From Gemmataceae bacterium (GTDB lineage: Bacteria > Planctomycetota > Planctomycetia > Gemmatales > Gemmataceae): a stretch of DNA of 21,444 nt. Positions 7,423 through 15,600 of this stretch are shown here, piece after piece. Every line of letters starts with the position of its first letter. Position 1 is the first letter of the stretch. A program made the position numbers and the translations under genes. The DNA lies in contig CANJKY010000002.1 of NCBI GenBank assembly GCA_947474875.1, positions 1 to 21,444 on the forward strand, read 5' to 3'. The notes beneath the pieces are model-generated. The model searched no databases and was not told where the DNA came from. It was given only the letters and a program-made list of their open reading frames with translations.

Positions 7423-8193
7423 CTACCTCGCGAGGGTGCCGGTGACCGCCCAGTCGGCCGGCAGGAAGTCTTTCACATAGTCGAGGAGGCCGAGGGCCGC
7501 CAGTTCCTCCGCCACCCGCGCCGGGGTCGGGTCAGCCAGCCCGACGCCGATCTCCGTCACCAGCGCCTCGGCGAACCGCAGCCGCGCCCGGCGGAGCATC
7601 TGCCGACAGGCGTCCGCCTTCACCGCCGCCTTCGTCTTCGCCGACAGCTTGACGGCCAGTTCATCGCTGGTGGCGTCCGGGAACTCGGTGCGGAGCCTGA
7701 GCAGGGTGTGCGCCGGGCTGGCCGGGTTCTTCCGCTCGAACTCTTTGAGTGCGGCCCAGGCGTGGTCGAGCACGTTCGCCTGCCACTCGGCCGTCCAAAT
7801 CGGGTCGTCGGCGTCCTCCCGCCCGACCTGGGTCAGGTCGGCGTCGGCCGTCTTCCGCCGGTTCGCCTTCGCCCAGTGGTTGTGGACCATGTTCCGCACA
7901 GCCGCCTTGAGCAGATCGCGGAACCACCCGCGATTCTGATCGGCCCCGCCGAAGTCGCCCTTCATCAGCCGCATCACCACATCCTGCGCCAGCTCGTCCG
8001 CGTCCGCCTGGCTCTTCACCATCCCGCCGATATACCGGCGGATACTCTTGGCGTACCGCAACACCAGCGCCTGCCGGGCGGCGGTGGCCGTCTGAAGGCC
8101 GCCGGCCGCGTGCGCGTCGCGGATCAGGCTCCAGCGGGTGGCGATCCCCTCCAGCCGGGAGGCGAGTTGCGATTCGTGCCGGTCGGGCGCCAT
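7423..8193 (-). CDS. Sigma-70-family (ECF-like) factor with divergent region 4
   Basis: 256 residues. The start is fixed by the ATG at 8191-8193, which shares one base with the TAA of the kinase gene (TAATG); a longer frame upstream only overlaps the kinase. Residues about 35-110 match sigma region 2: ALVLRYAKSIRRYIGGMV, then ADADELAQDVVMRLM (the core-binding and -10 part), a WFRDLLKAAVRNMVHNHW helix and a basic ANRRK. The following part contains SPAHTLLRLRTEFPDATSDE and a helix pair ending ACRQMLRRARLRFAEAL, in the place of the -35-reading helix-turn-helix but not a textbook region 4. I recall this layout from Gemmata-group sigma-like proteins. It is probably controlled by the kinase encoded just before it. 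Promoter targets are unknown. Confidence 0.85.
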   Translation of the reverse strand: MAPDRHESQLASRLEGIATRWSLIRDAHAAGGLQTATAARQALVLRYAKSIRRYIGGMVKSQADADELAQDVVMRLMKGDFGGADQNRGWFRDLLKAAVRNMVHNHWAKANRRKTADADLTQVGREDADDPIWTAEWQANVLDHAWAALKEFERKNPASPAHTLLRLRTEFPDATSDELAVKLSAKTKAAVKADACRQMLRRARLRFAEALVTEIGVGLADPTPARVAEELAALGLLDYVKDFLPADWAVTGTLAR

Positions 8194-8195
8194 TA
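8191..8195 (-). promoter_or_regulatory. Stop/start overlap TAATG joining kinase and sigma genes
   Basis: On the minus strand the kinase TAA (8195-8193) and the sigma-factor ATG (8193-8191) share the middle A. Such one-base overlaps usually mean translational coupling by ribosome re-initiation, so the two proteins should be made together in a linked ratio. Confidence 0.85.
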
Positions 8196-10397
8196 CCTGT
8201 CCTCGTCCGGTTTGTCGAGCATCGCCCGCATCCGCGCGTAGTTGTCGCGGGTGGCCTGGTCGTCCGGGTCCGGCCGCCGCTTCAGTTGCGCGTCCATCAC
8301 CGCGATCGCCTCGTCCGCCAGCTTGCGGCAGCGGGCCGGGTCGTCGTGCTTGTACAGCACCGCCTGCCAGAACAGACACTCGGCCAGGAACAGGTGGTGG
8401 CTACGGGTGAGCGGGAAGTCCTTCACCAGGGTGCGGAGGGTGGGTTCGGCCGCGGCGTACAGGTCGAGCGAGTCGCGGAACCGCCGGTCGTCCATGGCGA
8501 TGCCGGCCCGCTTCACCTGCACTTCGGCCAGCCCGCCGCGGACCGCTTCGGCGTCCTTCCGGTTCCGAGCCGCCTGCTCGAACAACTCCTGGGCTTCGAC
8601 GAACGCCGTGTCCGCTTCGGCTGACCGCTTCGCCATCGACAACACCATTCCCAACTGTGTCAGGCTGGACGAGAGGAAGGTGAACCGGGCGTCCGGGTCG
8701 GTGATCTGTCTGGCGGCGGCGGCGGCGCTCTTCAATGCGGCGATGCGGGCGGCGGTGTCACCGCGGGCGGAGGCGTCGAACCCCTGAAGCCAGTGCTTCC
8801 GCACCTGATACTGGAGAACCTCTTGGCGGCCGGGGAACTGGTCGGCGAACCGGTCCGTCAGCCTCGCATACGCGGCCCGCGCCGCGGCCGCCCGCTCCGC
8901 TTGGTTCTCGGCCTGGGCGGCCGTGGCCGTGTCGAACGCCAGCCGCAGTTCCAACATGCGGAGGTCGGCCGAGTCCGGCGTCTTGTCCAGTTCCCGTCGC
9001 AGGGTGTCGGTCAGTTCCTTGCGGGTGCGGGCGGCCGCCTCGTGCCGGCCGTAGTTCGTCTCGTAAGCCGACCGCATAGCCAGGGCGTTCAGATGGCGGG
9101 TGACCACCCCGCCGTCGGCCGGCCGCACCTCGCTCAACTGCCGGTACAGGTCGGACGACCGGGCGATTACGTCGAGCATCAGCGCCTCGCCCTGTGGCAC
9201 GCCGTTCAGCTTCAGCCCCAGGTCGCGGACCATCTCGTCCAGCGTGGTGGTGGCCAGGGTGTACGACCGGTCCGACTCCTGCTTGGCGGCGAGCAGGTTG
9301 GTGTTCGCCGTTTCCAGGTCGGTGTTCAGCCGGATCAGTTGGGCGTTGGTCACGAACAGCCACACGGCTGCGACCGCCACGCCGACGGCGAACAACGCGG
9401 ACACCACCACCAGCGCCGCCTGCGCCTTCTTCCGCCGCGCCCACTTGAGCACTCGCTCGGTGAACGGCACCGGGCGGGCGACGATCGGCTCGCCGGACAG
9501 GAACCGCCTCAGGTCGTCGGCCAGTTCGCCGGCCGTGGCGTACCTCTTTCGCGGCGACTTCTCCAGGCACTTCAGGCAGATGGTGTCCAGGTCGCGGGGG
9601 AGTTTGGGCAGTAGGGTGCGGGGCGGCACCGGGTCCATGCTCAGCACCATGAGTAGGGTGTGGAGCGGGTCCGCCGACTGGAACGGCGGGCGGCCGGTCA
9701 GCCCCTCGTACAGGATGGCCCCGAGGCTGTACACGTCGGCCGTCGGGCCGAGGTTCGTCGTCACCCCGGACGCCTGCTCGGGCGGCATGTACCCGGGGGT
9801 GCCGACGATCTCGCCGGTGCGGGTTAATCCGTTGTGGGTGACGGTCGAGCCGTCAGCCGCGGCCGGGGCGAGTTCCTTCGCCAGCCCGAAGTCCGTCACC
9901 TTCGGGGTGCCGTCGGCGGCCAGCAGCACGTTCCCCGGTTTCAGGTCGCGGTGCAGGATGCCGTGGGCGTGACTGTGCTGAACGGCCCGCGCGACGGTCT
10001 CGACGACCGCGGCGGCGAACGCCGGGTCCTGCGGCTGGCCGGCGAACTTCTGGGCCAGGCTGCCGCCGTCCACGAACTCTTGGGCGAAGAACGGGCGGCC
10101 GTCGGCGATGCCGGTGTCGTACAGTTGAGCGATGTTCGGGTGCTGTAGGCGGGCCACCGCCCGCGCCTCGTCCCGAAACCGGGCGATCAGCTTATCGTCC
10201 GGCTCGTGGGCCAGCACCTTGATGGCGACTGTGCGGTTCAGCTCGACGTGTCGCGCGCGGTACACTTTCCCCATCCCGCCGCGGCCGACCAGTTCGAACA
10301 CCTCATACCCCGGCAGGAGTGGTACGACCGGTCCAGAAGGAACGGCGTGCGATCCCTCAACGGTCGATCGTCCCAGATCAATCGGTGTGGCGGTCAT
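8193..10397 (-). CDS. Transmembrane serine/threonine protein kinase (Hanks type)
   Basis: 734 residues. The kinase domain spans about 31-300, with all standard motifs: glycine loop GRGGMGKV (38-45), VAIK with Lys60, catalytic HRDLKPGN (Asp151), DFG at 169-171, a GTPGYMPPE activation-segment end and DVYSLGAILYE. A basic stretch (RRKK) and one hydrophobic helix (about 328-349) follow, then a coiled-coil-like segment and about 330 residues of alanine-rich helical repeats that look TPR-like. The expected topology is kinase inside, repeats outside the membrane as a sensing or scaffold part (inference). The gene overlaps the sigma factor by one base, so phosphorylation of that factor or of a partner is the obvious hypothesis. 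The ATG at 10397 has no strong Shine-Dalgarno, but the kinase domain begins soon after it. Confidence 0.96.
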   Translation of the reverse strand: MTATPIDLGRSTVEGSHAVPSGPVVPLLPGYEVFELVGRGGMGKVYRARHVELNRTVAIKVLAHEPDDKLIARFRDEARAVARLQHPNIAQLYDTGIADGRPFFAQEFVDGGSLAQKFAGQPQDPAFAAAVVETVARAVQHSHAHGILHRDLKPGNVLLAADGTPKVTDFGLAKELAPAAADGSTVTHNGLTRTGEIVGTPGYMPPEQASGVTTNLGPTADVYSLGAILYEGLTGRPPFQSADPLHTLLMVLSMDPVPPRTLLPKLPRDLDTICLKCLEKSPRKRYATAGELADDLRRFLSGEPIVARPVPFTERVLKWARRKKAQAALVVVSALFAVGVAVAAVWLFVTNAQLIRLNTDLETANTNLLAAKQESDRSYTLATTTLDEMVRDLGLKLNGVPQGEALMLDVIARSSDLYRQLSEVRPADGGVVTRHLNALAMRSAYETNYGRHEAAARTRKELTDTLRRELDKTPDSADLRMLELRLAFDTATAAQAENQAERAAAARAAYARLTDRFADQFPGRQEVLQYQVRKHWLQGFDASARGDTAARIAALKSAAAAARQITDPDARFTFLSSSLTQLGMVLSMAKRSAEADTAFVEAQELFEQAARNRKDAEAVRGGLAEVQVKRAGIAMDDRRFRDSLDLYAAAEPTLRTLVKDFPLTRSHHLFLAECLFWQAVLYKHDDPARCRKLADEAIAVMDAQLKRRPDPDDQATRDNYARMRAMLDKPDEDR

Positions 10398-10473
10398 GGG
10401 GATGAGTTTATCACACCCGCTGCCGCCGCACTTTTTCCATTTTCCCCGTCACACCACTGCGGGCCACGGGTAC

Positions 10474-10503
10474 GGGGGCTGTCTCAACGAGACACCAACC
10501 CCC
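10474..10503 (+). promoter_or_regulatory. Hairpin in the transglutaminase-gene leader
   Basis: TGTCTC (10480-10485) and GAGACA (10489-10494) form a perfect inverted repeat around AAC, flanked by GGGGG (10474-10478) and CCCCC (10499-10503), which can pair as a second stem over a small internal loop. It ends 5 bases before the GGAGAG Shine-Dalgarno of the downstream gene and lies in the 121-base divergent region shared with the kinase. It could be an operator or an RNA structure that affects translation. Confidence 0.45.
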
Positions 10504-10518
10504 AACCTGGAGAGACCC

Positions 10519-12528
10519 ATGACCCGCATCATCTGCACCCTGGTCGCCCGCCTGGCCCGAGCCGCCCGCAAGATCACCATGGCCGCGGTGTTCGCCGCCA
10601 CCCTGACCGCCCCGCTGACGGGCACCGCCCAGGCCCAGGACGCCCCGATCCTGAAGCTGAAGGAGAACAACAAGCTGCACGCCAACGGCGACGGCCGGTT
10701 CGTGTACGAGATCAGGCTGCCGGTGGCGGCGTACACCACCCTGAAGAAGAACACCACCAACACCGCCGTCCTCGCCCGCAAGATGGGCCTGACCGACCAG
10801 AACGCCCTGGTCGAGGGGGTGAAGGGCGAGTGGCTGGACGGGGACAGCACGCTGAAGCTGGAGTTCACCGCCCGCGGCATCGCCCGCGCGGTCAAGGGCG
10901 ACGCCTGGGAACTACCCATGTTCGAGGGCACCGACACCGACCTGGTGGCGGTGACGGACGGGACGGCGGTGCTCACCCAGGCGGCCAACGTGCCCGGCCT
11001 CGGGCTGTGTACCAGCACCATCCGCATGGCCCTGCCGGCCGGGGCGACGGACGTGAAGGCGCTGAAGAACCCGTCCCGCCTGAGCTACCGGCTGCCGGCG
11101 CCGACCGCCGCCGCCGGCGAGGTGAAGGCCGAGTTCGACGTGGAGACCAAAGAGCAGGTGATGAGCAGCCTGGCGAAGTCGCTGGGGAACAAGCAGTTCG
11201 CCGCCCTGTGGACCGCCCGCACCAAGTTCAAGAACACCGGCGAGCAGGCGGTCAAGGACTACCGGGTGCGGTTCCGCATCGCCGAGTACGCCCCCACCTG
11301 GAGCGCGTGGGCCGGCACCCCGGTGGTCGTCCCCGGGCAGACGGTGGTGGACGGGTACTTCCCGGTGTTCGACATGGAGCGGATCGGCAAGCTGACCGGG
11401 CAGACGAAGGCGGCGATGGAGATCCAGTACCAGTACAAGCGGGCGGACGGCAAGCTGGTGGAGGACAGCGAGACGAAGGAGTTCACCCTGCTCAGCCGCA
11501 ACCAGGTGTACTACTCGTCGCTGCGGCCGGAAGACTGTGCCGACTGGTCCGACCGGTTCAACCTGGGGGCGGTGGTGGTGGCGTCGTTCGTCACCCACGA
11601 GGACCCGGTGATCCAGCAGGCGGCCGGGCGGGTGGCGAAATGGGTGGGCGGGTCGAACGCCCTGGGCAGCGACGAGGAGGCGCTCAAGTACATGGCCGCG
11701 GTGTACCTGTTCATGGGCGAGAACATCGCCTACCAGACACCGCCCGGCGGGGAGAGCGACAAGAAGTTCATCCAGCACGTGAAGTACGGGCGGGACGTGC
11801 TGAAGAATAGGGCGGGCACGTGCATCGACCTGGCCATCCTGTACGGGAGTCTGTGCCAGGCGGTGGGGCTGGAACCGGTGCTGTACAACATCCCCGGCCA
11901 CTGCTTCCCGGCGGTCAAGCTGCCGCAAAGCGGGAAGGTGATCCCGGTCGAATCGACGATGATCGGCAAGGCCGGCTTCGAGGACGCGGTGAAGACCGCC
12001 CAGGAGAAGCACTTCCGGCCGATGTTCGGCGGGCAGATGCCGTTCGACGAGGCCCACATCGCCAAGTACCACAAGCAGGGGGCGGTGCCGATCGACCTGC
12101 CGAACGTGGGCGAAGACCCGCTGGACAAGTGGGGGGTGAAGATGCCCACCCCGCAGGTGAACCGCGGCGAGCCGACCCCGACGACCACCCGCCCGGCGGC
12201 GAACGGCGGCACCAACCGGCCGCCGGCCATGGCACAGAACCCGGCGGTCGGCATCTGGAAGACCAGCTTCAAGGCGAACGGCATGCAGGTGGTCGGTGTG
12301 GCGATCCTGAAGGTGGACGGAAGCGGCGAGTTCGCCTGGGTGATGAAGGGGGCGGGCGGCACCTCCCAGATGTCGGACACCGGCACCTGGAACCTGAAGG
12401 GGAACAAGCTGACCATCCGCGGGGACGAGAGCGGCACGGTGGTGCGGACGGTGGCCATCAACGGCGACCAGATTGACATGGAACTGGCCGAGTTCGGGAT
12501 GACCGTCACCTTCCACCGGCAGAAGTGA
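10519..12528 (+). CDS. Secreted transglutaminase-like protein with C-terminal beta-rich domain
   Basis: 669 residues from the ATG at 10519, supported by GGAGAG at 10509-10514. An open frame continues upstream only by running antisense into the kinase gene. The N-terminus has an export-type segment (MAAVFAATLTAPLTGTAQAQD after a basic start). Residues about 35-390 form a region with no motif I can name, rich in beta-type patterns. The transglutaminase-like core is around 400-500, with AGTCIDLA (Cys435), PGHCFPAV (His461) and PVEST (Glu478 where most family members have Asp). This fold makes or breaks amide bonds at Cys; a protease or cross-linking role cannot be chosen from sequence. A proline/threonine-rich linker (about 550-570) leads to a last domain of about 95 residues (VGIWKTSF to the end) that looks like a small beta-barrel with lipocalin-like GxW. 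Confidence 0.82.
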   Translation: MTRIICTLVARLARAARKITMAAVFAATLTAPLTGTAQAQDAPILKLKENNKLHANGDGRFVYEIRLPVAAYTTLKKNTTNTAVLARKMGLTDQNALVEGVKGEWLDGDSTLKLEFTARGIARAVKGDAWELPMFEGTDTDLVAVTDGTAVLTQAANVPGLGLCTSTIRMALPAGATDVKALKNPSRLSYRLPAPTAAAGEVKAEFDVETKEQVMSSLAKSLGNKQFAALWTARTKFKNTGEQAVKDYRVRFRIAEYAPTWSAWAGTPVVVPGQTVVDGYFPVFDMERIGKLTGQTKAAMEIQYQYKRADGKLVEDSETKEFTLLSRNQVYYSSLRPEDCADWSDRFNLGAVVVASFVTHEDPVIQQAAGRVAKWVGGSNALGSDEEALKYMAAVYLFMGENIAYQTPPGGESDKKFIQHVKYGRDVLKNRAGTCIDLAILYGSLCQAVGLEPVLYNIPGHCFPAVKLPQSGKVIPVESTMIGKAGFEDAVKTAQEKHFRPMFGGQMPFDEAHIAKYHKQGAVPIDLPNVGEDPLDKWGVKMPTPQVNRGEPTPTTTRPAANGGTNRPPAMAQNPAVGIWKTSFKANGMQVVGVAILKVDGSGEFAWVMKGAGGTSQMSDTGTWNLKGNKLTIRGDESGTVVRTVAINGDQIDMELAEFGMTVTFHRQK

Positions 12529-12555
12529 CGAGCGGCCGAAACCCGATGAATACCG

Positions 12556-12592
12556 CCCGCGGGCGGGGCGACCGGATCGCCCCGCCCGCGGG
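12556..12592. terminator. Bidirectional GC-rich terminator hairpin
   Basis: A perfect 15-bp inverted repeat: left arm 12556-12570, 7-base loop 12571-12577, right arm 12578-12592. It begins 27 bases after the stop of the transglutaminase-like gene and 39 bases from the stop of the convergent fusion gene, so one hairpin could end both transcripts. There is no T-tract, so termination is inferred from stem strength and position. Confidence 0.7.
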
Positions 12593-12630
12593 TGTTGGCC
12601 GGGGTGAGGGGTCAAGACGAGTGGGGCAGG

Positions 12631-15600
12631 TCATTTTCCGAAGGCGTGAATGGTGTTGTGGATGGTGCCGGTGATGACCCGGCCGGCAGCCCCCTTCAGC
12701 CGATACCGGATCTCCATCCCCCACGTCGGGGCCAGATCGGGCAGATCCAGACGAACCGTCTTGCCGTCGGTGCTCACCGTCGCCTTCGTCACCGCCAGCG
12801 GGTGCTCGTCGACGTGCTTCGACCCATAATTCTGGCTGCGTTTCAAGCCCCACACCTTCACGTCGAAACTCTTCGCGTCCACGGCGGCCGGGTCGAGCGC
12901 GTCGGTGAATGTCACCTCCACCGCCCCCGGCTTCGCCTTCAGCCCGACGGGCAGGTCGGCCGGCTCACCGGTGTACCGCACGCGGTACAACCCGCCGGGG
13001 GCGGTGACGTTTCCGGCCCACGCGAACATGCCGCACACGTACAGACTGCCCTCGGTCGGGTGGAACCGCGGCCGCATGACGCCGGTGGGGAAGGTCGGCA
13101 GCGGCAGGGCACACATGCCCCCCTGCGCCTGCCCGTGTACCGTCTCGTGCGGGACGACGAAGATCTTGCCCATCCCGTAAGAGGTGTTCAGCAGCGACCC
13201 GACGAGCGGCCCCCACGTGTTGGCCGGCACCCAGATCAACTCCGCCGGCGAGCGGTCGAACTCGTTGGTGATCCAGCAGAGCGGCTGTTTCATCGCCGCG
13301 TCGGACGTGTCGGTGAGGTCGGTGTACCCCCACATGTTGCCGTAGAACCCGCCCTTCTCCACCTTGTTGATGCGGTTCTTCGGCGTCCAGAACCCCTCCT
13401 GATCGGTGACGAAGAAAGTGCCGTCGGGGTTCAGGCAGACGCCGTTGGCCGCCCGGAACCCGGTGGCGAGGATTTCGGTCGCCTTCCCGTCTTTGCTCAC
13501 CTTCAGTAGCGTGCCGTGGTGCGGCACGAGCGCCGGCAGGGCGTGCCGCCCGCTCTTGGCGTAGTAGAAGTTCCCCTCGGCGTCGGTCTGTAGGCCCATC
13601 GCGAACTCGTGGAAGTGCTCCGTCACCTGGTGGTCGTTGTTGAAGCACTCGTAGAAGTCAGTCTCGCCGTCGCCGTTCAGATCGTGCAGTTTCACGATCT
13701 GGTCTCGGCAGCAGACGAAGATGGCACCGCCGCGGAACTTCAGCCCGAGGGGCTGGAACAACCCGGACGCGATCCGCTGCCACGTCAGCCCGGCCTCCGG
13801 CCTGTCGATCCCGTCCACCGCCCACACGTCGCCGTCCCAGGTACACACCGCCATCCGCTTGCCGTCCGGGAAGAAGTCGAAACCGGTCAGCCGCAGCAGG
13901 GCGTTCCACGGGTTCCGCTCGGGCAGGCCGAACGTGTCCACGGCGAACGGGCCGTCGGCTTTGCCGAGCGTGATGGTCGTCTTCAGCACCTCCGGCCACC
14001 GCTTCGGCCCGCCCACGGTGAGCGGCTTGAGCGGCCGCGGGGCGGGGGTGACCTTGGCGAACGCGGCGAGGTCGGCGGAGCCCTTCGCCATCAACACCTT
14101 CACCCGCGTTGGCGTGACCGCGGTCGGGATTTTCAGGACGTGAAACCCGTCCGCCTTCGTCACTGGCGCCGCGCTGTCACCGACTATCGCCACCGCCGCC
14201 GACTCCGGAGCGATACGGGCGAGCAGATCGCGGGACGACTTGCCCACCTCCAGCGTGCGGGTGAACACGGTGACCGCCTTGCCGTCCGCCTCGACCCCTT
14301 CCAACTCCAGGATGGAAGCATCGCCTACGGTGTACGAGATCACCGTCTGGTCGCCGTAGGCGTAGGTGCCTTTGAACTGGGCCCATTTGCGAGGGAGTGG
14401 GCCATACGGCCGCTTGTCGCGACCCAGGAAGCGGGGGTCATCGAAGCGGCCGGTTTCCGGGTCGGCCCACCCCGGCCCGACCGGGTTTGCCACCGCCACG
14501 TCGCCGATCAGTTTCGGGTGGACCTGATGCTGGCCGTTGAAGTGAATGCCCTTCCAGTCAATGAACCCGTCGCCGGTCCAGCCGGCGGCGTACCGCAGGG
14601 TGTCGTGGTCAAAGAGGGCCGAACTCTTCCCGCGAGAGACACCACCGGTGCTCGCATCCAGCCGCACGGCGACGCCCTTGTACGCGATGTTCCCGGCGGC
14701 GACCTCGTAGGTGTTCGTCAGGCTCGGTCCGTAGTCCATCGCCATCCACGGTTCGACGCTCGCCGGTGCCGGGCCGATGCCGGTACCCTTCGGCAGCTTC
14801 GCCAGGTAGGCGTCGTCGGCCGTCGAGTATTGAGTCGGGTTGTGCGGCCTCAGGTATGCCTCGCGGAGGTAGTGGATCACGTCGTACTTCTGCCGCGGCA
14901 CCATCCACGTCTGCGGGGCCATCTGGTTGTAGCCGTGGGTGAGGGTGCGGTACAGGCTGTGCGGGTCGCTGCCGTTCTTGAACGTGTGTGACGCAAACTT
15001 CGGCGAGGTGGGCAGCGAGCCGGGCTGGGTGTGGGTGCCGTGGCAGTTGGCGCACACGCGGGCGTAGATAGCCTCCCCCCGCCGGAACGCCTTCGCGTCC
15101 AACCCGCGGATCAGCCCGGCGTGGTCGATGTCCTTCTCGTACTCGGGCAGCACGAACGTCGTCTGTGCCGGCCGAAGTTCCTTCGCCCGCTTCGGCCCGC
15201 CCTCGGCCACTTCGATCAGGTACTTCGCTAAATCCAGGAACTGCTGGCGATCGGACAGCGTGTTCACCAGCCCGTCGGGCATGAGCGACACCGTGCCGAC
15301 CGTCCGCCGGTCCACGTCGGCAACCGGGATCGTTACCCGCTTGCCGCCGGCCGGGTCGAGCAGCGTGAGCGTGCCGCCCTTCTCTTCCGCCAGCAGCCCG
15401 GTCATCGCCCGCCCGTCGGCGGTGTGTACCGTCAGCGGCTCGTACCCCTTCTTGATGACCTTCGACGGCAGTAGCACGGATTCGATCAGGTGTTCGGCCG
15501 TCGCCTCTTTCCCCGCCAGGGCGAGGTCCGGGCCGAGTTGCGTTCCCACTTCAGCGTCGTGGCACTTCGCACAGGTCAGGAACGGCTGGAAGAACAGCAC

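Noticed and set aside
8194..8379. Upstream extension of the sigma-factor frame
   Set aside because: It lies entirely inside the kinase coding sequence and its translation is Arg/Gly-rich shadow; the TAATG start fits better.
10395..10420. GATAAA as a -10 box for the kinase gene on the minus strand
   Set aside because: No matching -35 and only about ten bases from the ATG.
10132..10518. Upstream extension of the transglutaminase-like frame
   Set aside because: It runs antisense through the kinase N-terminus; the ATG at 10519 has GGAGAG and begins an export signal.
10912..12615. A 567-codon open frame antisense to the transglutaminase-like gene
   Set aside because: It mirrors third-position GC bias of the sense gene, has low-complexity His/Arg/Gly/Pro composition and no domain; the sense frame has a start signal and catalytic motifs.
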